Shown in pieces: positions 49,898 through 59,043 of a stretch of DNA of 64,000 bases (position 1 is its first letter; every line of letters starts with the position of its first letter). The stretch is from positions 1 through 64,000 of the forward strand of contig JABTUY010000011.1 of assembly GCA_015075165.1 (NCBI GenBank), in the 5' to 3' direction. A model generated the notes under the pieces. That model saw only the letters and a list, made by a program, of their open reading frames with translations. It did not search any database and was not told where the DNA came from. The translations under genes and the position numbers were made by a program. Source of the DNA: Ideonella sp. (GTDB taxonomy: Bacteria > Pseudomonadota > Gammaproteobacteria > Burkholderiales > Burkholderiaceae_C).

Positions 49898-50527
49898 ATG
49901 CAACGAATCCTGCTCTCGGTCGACCGCGCGTCGACCTGGCTCGGCCAGACCTTCGCCTGGTCGATCATCCTGCTGACGCTCGGGATCACCTGGGAGGTGT
50001 TCTCGCGCTATGTGCTGAACAAGCCGCACGGCTGGGCGCTCGACGCGCAGATCATGCTGTACGGCATTCTGTTCATGATGGCCGGCGCCTACACGCTGAG
50101 CAAGAACGGCCATGTGCGCGGCGATGTGCTGTACGGCTTCTTCCGCCCGCGCGCGCAAGCCGGCATCGACCTGGCGCTGTACATCGTGTTCTTCCTGCCC
50201 GGCGTGGTGGCGCTGACCTGGGCCGGCTGGACGTACTTCAACGAATCGCTCGCGATCCACGAGCAGACCTTCAACGCCGATCCGCTGCCGGTCTACCCGT
50301 TCAAGTTCTTCATTCCGCTGGCCGGCGCGATCCTGCTGCTGCAGGGCATCGTCGAGATCGTGCGCTGCGTGCTGTGCCTGCGCGACGGGCAGTGGCCTTC
50401 GCGCGAGCACGACGTGGAGGAGGTCGACGTCGAGAAACTCAAGGAGATGGTGCACGTGAAGGATGCCGACATCGCCGCGCTCGACCCATCGGTGATTCCC
50501 CCCGCGCAGCGGCAGGGGGGCGCCTGA
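49898..50527 (+). CDS. TRAP transporter small permease (DctQ family)
   Basis: From ATG 49898 (MQRILLSVDRASTWLGQT) the product has 209 residues and four predicted membrane helices (about 15-35, 48-68, 88-108, 140-158). ITWEVFSRYVLNKPHGWALDAQIMLYGILFM is typical of DctQ. A charged C-terminal tail of about 50 residues (VEEVDVEKLKEMVHVKDADIAALD) is longer than in many homologues. It overlaps dctM by one base. Confidence 0.92.
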   Translation: MQRILLSVDRASTWLGQTFAWSIILLTLGITWEVFSRYVLNKPHGWALDAQIMLYGILFMMAGAYTLSKNGHVRGDVLYGFFRPRAQAGIDLALYIVFFLPGVVALTWAGWTYFNESLAIHEQTFNADPLPVYPFKFFIPLAGAILLLQGIVEIVRCVLCLRDGQWPSREHDVEEVDVEKLKEMVHVKDADIAALDPSVIPPAQRQGGA

Positions 50528-52767
50528 TGCGCCGCGAGCTGTGGTTCGGCTTCACGCTGATGGCGCTGATCGTCGCCGGCACGGCGGTGATGCTGCTCAC
50601 CGCCCACCCGCTCGAGCGCGGCCACCTCGGGCTGATGATGCTGGCGCTGGTGGTGGTGGCGATCATGCTCGGCTTCCCCACCGCGTTCACGCTGATGGGC
50701 ATGGGCATGCTGTTCACCTGGCTGGCCTACAACCGCGATGTCAACCTGACGCTGACGCTGATGGTGCAGAAGGCATTCGGTGTGATGAGCAGCGACGTGC
50801 TGATCTCGATCCCGCTGTTCGTCTTCATGGGCTACCTGGTCGAGCGCGCCAACCTGATCGACAAGCTGTTTCGCTCGCTGCACCTGGCGCTGGCGCGCGT
50901 GCCAGGCTCGCTCGCGGTGGCCACGCTGGTCACCTGCGCGGTGTTCGCCACCGCCACCGGCATCGTCGGCGCAGTGGTCACGCTGATGGGCCTGCTCGCG
51001 CTGCCGCAGATGCTGAAGGCCGGTTACGACACCAAGATCTCGGCCGGATCGATCACCGCCGGCGGCTGCCTCGGCATCCTGATTCCGCCGAGCGTGCTGC
51101 TGATCGTCTACGGCGCCACCGCCGGCGTCTCGGTGGTGCAGCTCTATGCCGGCGCGTTCTTCCCGGGCCTGATGCTGGCCGGGCTGTACGTGGTGTACGT
51201 GATCATCCTGGCCAAGATCAAACCATCGCTGGCACCACCGCTCACCGCCGAGCAGCGCTTCGTGCCGCTGCCCGGCCCGCTGCAGCGGCTGGCCGACACC
51301 GTGTCGACGCGCGCGCTGCCCGCGCTGGTGCGCGCCGCGCGCGGCCACCCCGACGTGCCGCGCGGCTATGCGTGGCGCCAGCTCGGTGTGGCGCTGCTGC
51401 CGGCGCTGTTCGTGGCGGGCGTCGCCGCGCTCGCGTTCGACAGCAGCAGCGCGCCGGCAGCGAACGCGCCGCGGGCCTCTACCTCGAGCGGCGTGGACCT
51501 GCCGCCGGGCGCAACGTCCGATGCGGCGGGCCGCAGCGGCGGCCTGAGCGAGCCGCCCGGCACCGGCGAGCGGGAGCCACCCGGCGCGAGGGGTGGCGTG
51601 CAAGAACCGCCGGGCGCCGGCGTGCAGGAACCACCCGGTGCGGGCCTGCAGGACCCCCCCGGCGCCGGCGGCGGCCTGCGCGAGCCGCCGGGCGCGGGCG
51701 GCGTGCAGGAGCCGCCGGGCGCCGCCGCGGCGGTGCAAGAGCCGCCCGGCGCGGGCGGTGGTGTGCGCGAACCGCCCGGCGCATCGCCCGGTGTCGCGAC
51801 CGCCGCACCGGTCGCGAGCAGCGGGCCATCGACCGGCTACTGGATCGGCGTCGGCGTGGCAGTGCTGTTGCTCGCGGGCTTCTACGCGCTGCTGAGCTTG
51901 CAGCGCCTCGAAGTGTTCAAGATGCTGCTCACCAGCTTCTTCCCGCTGGTGGTGCTGATCCTCGCGGTGCTGGGTTCGATCGTGTTCGGCCTGGCCACGC
52001 CGACCGAGGCCGCTGCGGTGGGTGCATTCGGCGGCTACGTGTTGGCCTGCGTCTACGCGCTGATCGGGCGCCGGCGCGGGGCGATGCGCAATACGATGCT
52101 GCTGTGGGGCCTGCTGTGGCTGCCGGCGTTCATTGCCGTGACCTGGTTCCTGCTGCACCACAACGGCACGGTCGACCGTGCGGTGCTGCCGCTGGTGGGC
52201 ATCGCCGCTGCGGTGGGCGTCGGCGTGTGGAGCCTGCTGGCCTACCGCCAGGCCGGCCTGAGCGGCGAGGTGCGCGAGTCGGTGTTCCTCACCGCGAAGA
52301 CCAGCGCGATGGTGTGCTGGCTGTTCGTCGGTTCGGCGATCTTCTCGGCGGCGTTCGCGCTGCTCGGCGGGCAGGAACTGGTCGAGCGCTGGGTGCTCGG
52401 CATGAACCTCACCAAGACGCAGTTCCTGGTGTTGTCGCAGGTGATCATCTTCACCCTCGGTTGGCCGCTGGAGTGGACCGAGATCATCGTGATCTTCATG
52501 CCGATCTTCATTCCGCTGCTCGACAATTTCGGTGTCGACCCGCTGTTCTTCGGCCTGCTGGTGGCGCTGAACCTGCAGACCGCGTTCCTCAGTCCGCCGG
52601 TGGCGATGAGCGCGTTCTACCTCAAGGGCGTGAGCCCGCCGCACGTCACGCTGAACCAAATCTTCGCCGGCATGCTGCCGTTCATGGGCATCCAGATCCT
52701 GGCCATCGTGCTGCTGTACCTGTGGCCGCAGATCGGGTTGTGGCTGCCGACGGTGCTGTACAAGTAG
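50527..52767 (+). CDS. TRAP transporter large permease (DctM family) with a large internal insertion
   Basis: This is a 746-residue membrane protein; typical DctM proteins have about 430. The N-terminal half shows the DctM core (FVFMGYLVERANLIDKLFRSLHLAL, GSITAGGCLGILIPPSVLLIVYGATAGVSV). The C-terminal half has TPTEAAAVGAFGGYVLACVYAL, LGWPLEWTEIIVIFMPIFIPLLDNFGVDPLFFGLLVALNLQTAFLSPP. Between them, residues about 260-440 contain extra hydrophobic stretches and nine Pro-Pro-Gly motifs. The frame is continuous, so it is not a frameshift fusion. It uses the Na+ or H+ gradient to import the solute. Confidence 0.9.
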   Translation: MRRELWFGFTLMALIVAGTAVMLLTAHPLERGHLGLMMLALVVVAIMLGFPTAFTLMGMGMLFTWLAYNRDVNLTLTLMVQKAFGVMSSDVLISIPLFVFMGYLVERANLIDKLFRSLHLALARVPGSLAVATLVTCAVFATATGIVGAVVTLMGLLALPQMLKAGYDTKISAGSITAGGCLGILIPPSVLLIVYGATAGVSVVQLYAGAFFPGLMLAGLYVVYVIILAKIKPSLAPPLTAEQRFVPLPGPLQRLADTVSTRALPALVRAARGHPDVPRGYAWRQLGVALLPALFVAGVAALAFDSSSAPAANAPRASTSSGVDLPPGATSDAAGRSGGLSEPPGTGEREPPGARGGVQEPPGAGVQEPPGAGLQDPPGAGGGLREPPGAGGVQEPPGAAAAVQEPPGAGGGVREPPGASPGVATAAPVASSGPSTGYWIGVGVAVLLLAGFYALLSLQRLEVFKMLLTSFFPLVVLILAVLGSIVFGLATPTEAAAVGAFGGYVLACVYALIGRRRGAMRNTMLLWGLLWLPAFIAVTWFLLHHNGTVDRAVLPLVGIAAAVGVGVWSLLAYRQAGLSGEVRESVFLTAKTSAMVCWLFVGSAIFSAAFALLGGQELVERWVLGMNLTKTQFLVLSQVIIFTLGWPLEWTEIIVIFMPIFIPLLDNFGVDPLFFGLLVALNLQTAFLSPPVAMSAFYLKGVSPPHVTLNQIFAGMLPFMGIQILAIVLLYLWPQIGLWLPTVLYK
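51550..51783 (+). repeat. In-frame EPPGAG repeats within dctM
   Basis: Nine copies of (E/D)PPG(A/T) spaced 8-10 residues apart occupy about residues 342-419 of the large permease. Linkers are Gly/Ala-rich with VQ, VR or LQ. The array is proline- and glycine-rich, likely disordered, and lies in a loop between predicted helices. Near-identical DNA copies suggest recent expansion. Confidence 0.8.
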
Positions 52768-52794
52768 CGCGGTTCAACTCGCCTCGATCGCGCA

Positions 52795-55041
52795 TCAATC
52801 GGGCAGCCGATAGCGCGTGCTCGGACCTTTGCCTGTCTGGCGCAACAGCCCGCGCTCGGTCAGCAGGGCCAGATGCTTCGACGCGGTGGCCGGGCTCACC
52901 GCACACAGGCCGGCGTAGGTGCTCTTGTTGATCGAGCCGTCGCGCAGCAGGAACATCAGCACCGCGCCGCGCGGCTCGGCGTCGAGCAGGTCGCCGCCGC
53001 GCTGCGCCCAAGCCTCGGCCAGCTGCTGCTCACGCGAACGCTGGCTGTCGTAAGTGCGGCGCAACCGGTCGAATGCCGGCGCCAGGCTGCGGTCGAGCCC
53101 ATGCCGGCGCGCCAGCTCGAGCGCAGCCTCGCGCTCCTTGGCCGCGATCACCAGGTAGGTGTTGGCGATCTCCAGCCGCGCGCGCACATGGGCCTCGACC
53201 GCCACCGGCACCGCCAGCACCGCACGGTGCCGCGCGATGTCGGCCATCTCCTCGAAGTGCACCGCCGATTCCTCGGGCAGCAGCCGGTCGGTGGCCTGCG
53301 TGGCCTGCGCACCGAGCACGTCGGCCTTCAGGTTGCGCGTGGCCTCGATCAGCATCGGGCTGCTCTCCGACGCGCGCGCGCGCATCGACGCGGCGGCATG
53401 GCTGTCGCCCAGGCGTTCGTCCTCGGGGTCGGCGCTGAGCTGGAAGCGCTTGTAGTAGGCCTCGGCGAGGTTGAAGTGCGCGCGGTTGACGTGCAGCTTC
53501 AGGTCGGCGCCCAGGCTCTCGTCGAGTGCGGCGCGGTACTGCTCGATCGCGCGGTCGTACTGGCCGAGCCAGAAGTGCGTGGCGCCGAGGTTGAGCCGCG
53601 CGCTGGCGCGCATCTCGGGCCCGATCTCGATGCGCGTGCCGAGCGCGAGCACGCGCTCGCCGTAGTCGAGCGCGCGCTCGAAGTCCTTCGCCTCGCCGTA
53701 GATCAGGCTCAGGTTGGCATAGGTCTTCAGCACCGAGTGCAGGTCGCCGGCGCGCTCGAACAGCGCCAGCGCGCGGTGCTTGTGCGCGATGGCCTGCGGC
53801 AGCTCGCCGGCGCGCCGCCGGTACTCACCCCAGGCCTGCTCGAGCATGCCGGCGGTGTCGTCCGGCACGCCGGCGCGTGCGCGCAGCGACTCGGCCTGCT
53901 CGAGCACGGTCTTCGAGCGCGGGTCGTTGCGCAGCACGTAGAGCCACGCCAGCCGCACCAGCGTCACCAGGTAGTGGCGTGCCGCCTCGTCGGCCGGCGC
54001 CGCACCGTCGCGCAGGAACGCGGCGCTCTCCTCGTAGCAGGCGAACGCGCGATCGGCGTCGCGCGCCTCGTGGAACTTGCCCATCGCACCGTAGACGATG
54101 CCCAGCAGCAGCCGGTCGTTGCGCGGCGCGGCGACGCGCAGCGCCGCCTCGTAGGCCTGCAGTTCGCGCTCGGGCGCATCGCGCTGTCTGTGCAGCGCGG
54201 CACGCGCCAGTTGCAGCTCGAACGCGGCGCGCGCGTCGAGCTCGCGCGCGGCCAGGCGCTCGATCAGCGCATCGGTTTCGGCCGCGCGCGCCAGCTGCGC
54301 GACATGGCGCGTCAGCAGCGCGAGACAGGCGCGCGCGTCGCCGGCTTGCAAGCCGTGCCACAGCGCCGCCAGCGGGTCGCCGCGCTCGCGCAGCGCCGCC
54401 GCCTGAGTCGCATGCCAGGCCGTCTGCGCCGCCGGTGCGTCGAGGCCGAGGAGCCGGACCGCCGCATCGCCCGCGGTGCGCCGCAGCGACAGCAGGCGCA
54501 CCGGGCTCGCCGGCGCTTCGATCAGCAGTGCGGCGATCGACTGCTTGGCGCGTTCGAGATAGCGGTAGAACGTGCTCGGTCCCACGCCCCACAGGCCGCA
54601 CAGGTTGTCCACCGGCGCTTCGTCGGGCCGCCGGCGGTAGTGGTCGCGGTAGTCGGGCACCGACACGAAGCCGCCATAGCCCAGCACCGCGAGGACCGGG
54701 CGCCAGCCGGTCTTGTGCAGCCAGGCCTCGCGCGCGATCGTGGCGTGCAGCGGCTCGCGATCGGGCCGCAGCTGGGCCACCGCCCAATGCAGCAGCACCA
54801 CGCTGGCACGCGACAGCGCCTGCTCGCCGGCGAAAGCATCACCGGCCGAGCCGAACAGCGCACTGCGGACACGGCGCAGCAGCCAGCGCGTGAGCCGCGG
54901 TCGGCGCTGCACCAGCTCGTCGAACGTACCGGCGCGGTGCGCGGCCAGTGCCGCTTCGATCGCGGCCTCGTACAGACGCAGCGTGCCGGCCGCGCCGAAC
55001 GGCGACCCCGCTGGCACCAGCAGATCGATCGAATGACCCAC
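52795..55041 (-). CDS. Large TPR protein with a C-terminal winged helix (putative regulator)
   Basis: I start at the GTG at 55041 (MGHSIDLLVPAGSPFGAAG), giving 748 residues; upstream codons are possible but not protein-like. The N-terminal 200 residues are helical with WRPVLAVLGYGG and an HTH-like WGVGPSTFYRYLERAKQSIAALL. The middle (about 260-640) is alpha-solenoid with TPR-like units such as KFHEARDADRAFACYEESAAFL and HFWLGQYDRAIEQYRAALDES. The last 60 residues form an ArsR-like winged helix: VLMFLLRDGSINKSTYAGLCAVSPATASKHLALLTERGLL. It is divergent from the C11 peptidase gene. I do not recognise a named family. Confidence 0.75.
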   Translation of the reverse strand: MGHSIDLLVPAGSPFGAAGTLRLYEAAIEAALAAHRAGTFDELVQRRPRLTRWLLRRVRSALFGSAGDAFAGEQALSRASVVLLHWAVAQLRPDREPLHATIAREAWLHKTGWRPVLAVLGYGGFVSVPDYRDHYRRRPDEAPVDNLCGLWGVGPSTFYRYLERAKQSIAALLIEAPASPVRLLSLRRTAGDAAVRLLGLDAPAAQTAWHATQAAALRERGDPLAALWHGLQAGDARACLALLTRHVAQLARAAETDALIERLAARELDARAAFELQLARAALHRQRDAPERELQAYEAALRVAAPRNDRLLLGIVYGAMGKFHEARDADRAFACYEESAAFLRDGAAPADEAARHYLVTLVRLAWLYVLRNDPRSKTVLEQAESLRARAGVPDDTAGMLEQAWGEYRRRAGELPQAIAHKHRALALFERAGDLHSVLKTYANLSLIYGEAKDFERALDYGERVLALGTRIEIGPEMRASARLNLGATHFWLGQYDRAIEQYRAALDESLGADLKLHVNRAHFNLAEAYYKRFQLSADPEDERLGDSHAAASMRARASESSPMLIEATRNLKADVLGAQATQATDRLLPEESAVHFEEMADIARHRAVLAVPVAVEAHVRARLEIANTYLVIAAKEREAALELARRHGLDRSLAPAFDRLRRTYDSQRSREQQLAEAWAQRGGDLLDAEPRGAVLMFLLRDGSINKSTYAGLCAVSPATASKHLALLTERGLLRQTGKGPSTRYRLPD

Positions 55042-55247
55042 GCTCGCAGCGCGCTCCCAACGGCAAATCAGTGTCTGGGCGCGTCGATCGCCGGCGCGCC
55101 CTAGGGCGAACGCCCTGCGTCGGCCACCCCCAACTCGAAACACGGGCCGCGCAGGACAGCTTGCATACTCGCACGGCTGCCCTGCGATCGGCCGCCCCCT
55201 TTGGTAGGAATGGCGGGCGGCCGCCACACCTGCCGAGGAGCCCGCCG

Positions 55248-56837
55248 ATGAAAGCCCAGCCCTGCTTCGAAATCGATCCGGCCGCGCCGCAGCGCGACGA
55301 CAGCATCGCGCTGGCGGTGTACGCGCCGTTCGGCAGCGACCCCACGCTCAGCCACTACCCCGGCGACAAGCCGCGCCCGGTGCTGAAGCATCCGCTGGTG
55401 CGCGCGCTGGCCAAGGTGGCGGGCCTCGGCATCCACGTGCATGCGCTGATCGACCTGGTCGGCGACGACAGCCACGTGGTGGAGTTCGATGCCGGCCGGA
55501 CGACGCCGAACGTGGTGTCGGCCTGGAAGCAGGACATGGCCTCGCCGCACGCGCTGGCCGGCTTCCTGCGCCATGTGCGACTGCACCGGCCGTGCGCGTC
55601 GATCGTGCTGGCGCTCGAGGGCCATGGCGCGGGCTTCCTGCCGGAGCTGGATACCGCTCAGCTCAGTACCCAGCGTGTGACCGATGGCGGCGCGATCGAG
55701 TGGCACACGACTGCCAGCGGCTCGAACCCGCTGCTGCCCACCGGTTCGCCGATCCTGCCCACCGGCTCGCCGATCCTGCCCACCGGCTCGCCGATCCTGC
55801 CGGCCGGGCCGCTGCCGATGTCGACGTGGGGCCTCGGCGAGGCACTGCGTCTGGCCACCGACCGCGGCCGGCGTCCGCTGTCGGTGATCCACTTCAACAA
55901 CTGCTTCAACCTGTCGGTCGAGGTGCTGCACACCGTGGCGCCATATGCGAGCCACGCCGCCGGCTACTGCAACTACAACTTCTTCACCGCCGGCGAGACC
56001 TACCCGGCCGCGTTCGCGCAGTGGCTGACCAAGGGCCCGCGCACGCCGCATGGGCTGGCGCAGTGGTTCGCGCGCGCCAACCACGCGCGGCTGAAAGCCA
56101 AGGGGCACCACCCGACGATCGGCGGCGTGGTCGCGCTGAGCCAGGTGCGCCCGGCGGTACGCCAGCTCGACCGGCTGGCGCGCGAGCTGACCCGCGTGCT
56201 CGCCGTGGCCGACCCGCTGGCGCGCAAGGCCGAGCGCGACCGCATCCAGGCCGCGATCGCACAGGCGCAGCAGTACGACACCGTGCCCTATGCGCTCGAG
56301 ATCCCCGACCAGCTCACCGACCTGGCCAGCTTCGCGCAGGCGCTGCTGGCGCAACCGTTCGCCGGCAACGACGTGCATCGCCATGCCAAGGCGCTGCTGG
56401 CGGCGCTGCAAGGCATCAAGGCCTACGGCGACACCGACGCACCGTGGGTCGACCTTGGCGTAACGTGGGATTTCAGCGCCGCTGCGCTGGCGATGAACAT
56501 CTTTCTGCCCGACCCGGGCCTGCAGGGCGTGTGGGACTGGCGCTCGCCGTACTACCTGGAGCGCACGCCGCCGGCGGGCAAGCCGCCGATCCAGCCACAG
56601 GTGATCGAGTTCCTGAAGCAGACCGGCTGGATCGAGTTCCTGATCGAGTACCACAAGGCCGTGCCGTTCGTCGGCCTGCTGCCGGCGTTGGCGCCGCGCT
56701 TCCCGGTCTTCAAGGCCCGCTTCGACCCGAAGAACCCCGATGGCGACGGCGGCTCGCAGCCCGGCAAGCCGGGCGGTCCGTCGGGCCCGACGCAGCAAGG
56801 CGGCGGCGATCGCAAGTCGGACGGCTCCGCGGGCTGA
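55248..56837 (+). CDS. Clostripain-like (C11, clan CD) cysteine peptidase
   Basis: This 529-residue protein has GAGGAG seven bases upstream of its ATG. Clan CD landmarks are readable: strand IVLALEGHGAGFL with catalytic His about 126, and strand LSVIHFNNCFNLSVEVL with catalytic Cys about 219, preceded by Asn-Asn rather than the usual Asp-Ala. Upstream PHALAGFLRHVRLHRP and downstream AGYCNYNFFTAGETYPAAFAQWL fit the C11 template. No signal peptide is seen, so it is probably cytoplasmic. A disordered tail (PGKPGGPSGPTQQGGGDRKS) ends it. Substrate and trigger are unknown; the divergent HTH-TPR protein is the natural partner. Confidence 0.75.
   Translation: MKAQPCFEIDPAAPQRDDSIALAVYAPFGSDPTLSHYPGDKPRPVLKHPLVRALAKVAGLGIHVHALIDLVGDDSHVVEFDAGRTTPNVVSAWKQDMASPHALAGFLRHVRLHRPCASIVLALEGHGAGFLPELDTAQLSTQRVTDGGAIEWHTTASGSNPLLPTGSPILPTGSPILPTGSPILPAGPLPMSTWGLGEALRLATDRGRRPLSVIHFNNCFNLSVEVLHTVAPYASHAAGYCNYNFFTAGETYPAAFAQWLTKGPRTPHGLAQWFARANHARLKAKGHHPTIGGVVALSQVRPAVRQLDRLARELTRVLAVADPLARKAERDRIQAAIAQAQQYDTVPYALEIPDQLTDLASFAQALLAQPFAGNDVHRHAKALLAALQGIKAYGDTDAPWVDLGVTWDFSAAALAMNIFLPDPGLQGVWDWRSPYYLERTPPAGKPPIQPQVIEFLKQTGWIEFLIEYHKAVPFVGLLPALAPRFPVFKARFDPKNPDGDGGSQPGKPGGPSGPTQQGGGDRKSDGSAG
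55734..55805 (+). repeat. 21-bp tandem repeats in the C11 peptidase gene
   Basis: Three near-exact 21-bp units (55734-55796, one base change) plus a partial fourth encode LPTGSPI repeats at about residues 163-186, between the catalytic His and Cys. In clan CD enzymes this region often holds the processed linker, so copy number may affect activation. The repeat is short enough to expand or contract by slippage. Confidence 0.75.
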
Positions 56838-57101
56838 GATCTGACCCGAGCCGGTTGCGATGCGCTGATCGAGCACTCGCCCGGTCGAGCCGACCGTCGC
56901 CCGGCGCAGCGGCCGGGTCGTGCAGCACGCGCCTCGTTTTCCCGGCGGGACGCCAGATCGCACCCCCATCGGAGCCAATCGTCTAGCGATCGTCTACTCG
57001 GGCGACCGGTGCCGTCGCAGGCATGCGTCGCAATGCGACGCCGCCTTCGCTGAAATGCCCTCCGAGCCGCCGAAGTTCTGGCGGCTACGGAGGAACCCGC
57101 G

Positions 57102-57428
57102 ATGACTTCGATTCCCACCCTGAACGATGTGCTGCCGTGCCCGGCACCCCGTCCGCTGCGGCCCTGGCCAACGCTCGTGCCGCCCGACAAGGCGCCGCCG
57201 CCGAAGCCGCTGGTGATGGGCGGCACGCTGCCGCCGGGGCCCGCTGCGGCGCGCCTGCAAACCCGCTGGCAGCTCGACTCGGCGCCGCAGTTCCCGATCG
57301 AGCCGGGCAACGACCCGGTGCGACGTCTGCACGACCACGATCGCGCCGGCATGGCGCTGCTCGGGCTCGTGCTGTGCGCGACGGTGACGATCGCGCTGCT
57401 GGGTTTCGGGCTGCAGATTCTTCAGTGA
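57102..57428 (+). CDS. Small proline-rich single-span membrane protein (108 aa)
   Basis: The frame has a GGAGG ribosome binding site and starts MTSIPTLNDVLPCPAPRPLRPW. The first 80 residues are proline-rich and probably flexible; residues about 83-106 (GMALLGLVLCATVTIALLGFGLQ) form one C-terminal transmembrane helix, a tail-anchored layout. No family is recognised. It lies between the peptidase and the LytS-type kinase; the 264-bp gap before it shows no other gene. Confidence 0.6.
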   Translation: MTSIPTLNDVLPCPAPRPLRPWPTLVPPDKAPPPKPLVMGGTLPPGPAAARLQTRWQLDSAPQFPIEPGNDPVRRLHDHDRAGMALLGLVLCATVTIALLGFGLQILQ

Positions 57429-57627
57429 GCGCAAGCTCACTGCGTTGCGAACAACAGCCGGCTGGTCACCCGCCAGCCGGCACGGCGCGCGCTGCCGCAC
57501 GGGCTCGTCGCGCCTGTCGCTGCCACCTGCAGTTCGGACGCGTGGCGCGGCGGTGCATCGCGCAGCAGTCGCGGTACACCGCGGGCTTGCGTACAGTGCG
57601 CGCCAGCCCGCAACGCCTGCCCGTACC

Positions 57628-59043
57628 GTGTCCAGTCCCCCCGCAATCCCCACTTCGCCGTGGCAGCGCTTTGCCGCCGCCAGCGTGCGAGCGTTTCATG
57701 CTTACGCGGGCTGGCTGGTCGGCCTGAGCTGGGGGCGCTTCGCGCTGCTGTCGATCCTGCTGATGGTCGCCGCGGCGGTGCTGCAGAACATTCCACCGTT
57801 CAGCTGGCGCACCAGCGAAGTCCTGACCATCGACGAACCTGTCGCGCCGAAACCACCGAAGCCGCCCGCCGATCGCGAGCCGGTGATCAAGATCGAGAAG
57901 GCCAAGCCCGGACCCAAGAGCGATCGCAGCTACGAGATCACGATCGACTCGCGCGGCGTGCGCATCACGCCGAAGTCGGCCGGCGAGCCCGCCAGCTCGC
58001 CGGCGCCAACGGCCAGCGCGGCGTCGGCCGCGGCCGAGCCGGCCGAGCACAAGGGCCCGTCGGTCGAGATCAAGCTGCCGCCCGGCGCCACCAGCGAGGC
58101 GGTGCGCGAGGCCGTCGAGGAGGCGCGACGCGAGATCGTCGACGCGATCGAGGAGGCCGCACGCGACCGGGAAGAGGCCGCGCGCGACGCGGCCGAGGCC
58201 GCCGAGGGGCCGCCGGCGACCCGGCAGCGGCGCGGCGTGCGCGTGCGCACCACGCACCTGGGCGATCCGCTGCCCGAGCTGGCGTTCTTCTGGGTCGTGG
58301 CGTCGCTGATCGTCAAGGTCACCTACAAGCGACAGATCCAGGCCGAGGCGCAGGCCGCGCAGGCCACCGAGACGGCCGAGGCCGAATCGCTGAAGCGCCA
58401 GGTGGTCGAGGCGCGCATGGCGGCGATGCAGGCGCAGGTGGAGCCGCACTTCCTGTTCAACACGCTGGCATCGATCGACCACCTGATCGAAACCGACCCA
58501 GCGCGCGCCAGCACGATGCAGAAGAACCTGATCGCGCTGCTGCGTGCATCGATGCCGACCATGCGCGAGGCCAGCAGCAACGGCGCGCCGCGCGAGCTGG
58601 CGCGCGAGATGGCGGTGATCCGGCCGTACCTCGAGATCCTGAAGGTGCGGATGGAGGAGCGGCTGGCCGTGCGCGTCGACGTGCCCGAAGGCCTGTTGTC
58701 GGCCGAGTTCCCGCCGATGATGATCCAGAGCCTGGTCGAGAATGCCGTCAAGCACGGCCTCGAACCGAAGGCCGACGGCGGCGAGATCGCGATCCGCGCC
58801 GAGATCGTGCACGGCAAACTCGCCGTCACCGTGGCCGACACCGGGCTGGGTTTCGGCAAGGCGGCCACCGCTGGTACCGGCGTGGGGCTGGCCAACATCC
58901 GCGAGCGGCTGCTGCTGCTGTACGGCGCGCAGGCCAGCTTGACGATCGCCGAGAACCAACCCAGCGGCACCGCGGTGACGATCACCGTGCCGTACAAGAC
59001 GGTGGCCAGCGCGGCGGCGCCGGCGGCCACGGCGACGGCATGA
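57628..59043 (+). CDS. LytS/YehU-type sensor histidine kinase
   Basis: I choose the GTG at 57628 (MSSPPAIPTSPWQRFAAAS, 471 residues). TM1 is about 37-53 and TM2 about 214-232, enclosing an extracytoplasmic domain of about 160 residues. That domain contains a highly charged Ala/Glu/Arg helix (EAVEEARREIVDAIEEAARD). The kinase is of the His_kinase (PF06580) type: phospho-acceptor in QVEPHFLFNTLASIDHLIE (His about 274), N-box SLVENAVKHGLEPK and G-box ADTGLGFGK with GVGLANIRERL. It should phosphorylate the LytTR regulator two genes downstream. Confidence 0.88.
   Translation: MSSPPAIPTSPWQRFAAASVRAFHAYAGWLVGLSWGRFALLSILLMVAAAVLQNIPPFSWRTSEVLTIDEPVAPKPPKPPADREPVIKIEKAKPGPKSDRSYEITIDSRGVRITPKSAGEPASSPAPTASAASAAAEPAEHKGPSVEIKLPPGATSEAVREAVEEARREIVDAIEEAARDREEAARDAAEAAEGPPATRQRRGVRVRTTHLGDPLPELAFFWVVASLIVKVTYKRQIQAEAQAAQATETAEAESLKRQVVEARMAAMQAQVEPHFLFNTLASIDHLIETDPARASTMQKNLIALLRASMPTMREASSNGAPRELAREMAVIRPYLEILKVRMEERLAVRVDVPEGLLSAEFPPMMIQSLVENAVKHGLEPKADGGEIAIRAEIVHGKLAVTVADTGLGFGKAATAGTGVGLANIRERLLLLYGAQASLTIAENQPSGTAVTITVPYKTVASAAAPAATATA

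Noticed and set aside
50527-52767. dctM as a frameshift fusion of two genes
   Set aside because: The frame is continuous and both halves align to a single DctM in order; the extra part is an internal insertion.
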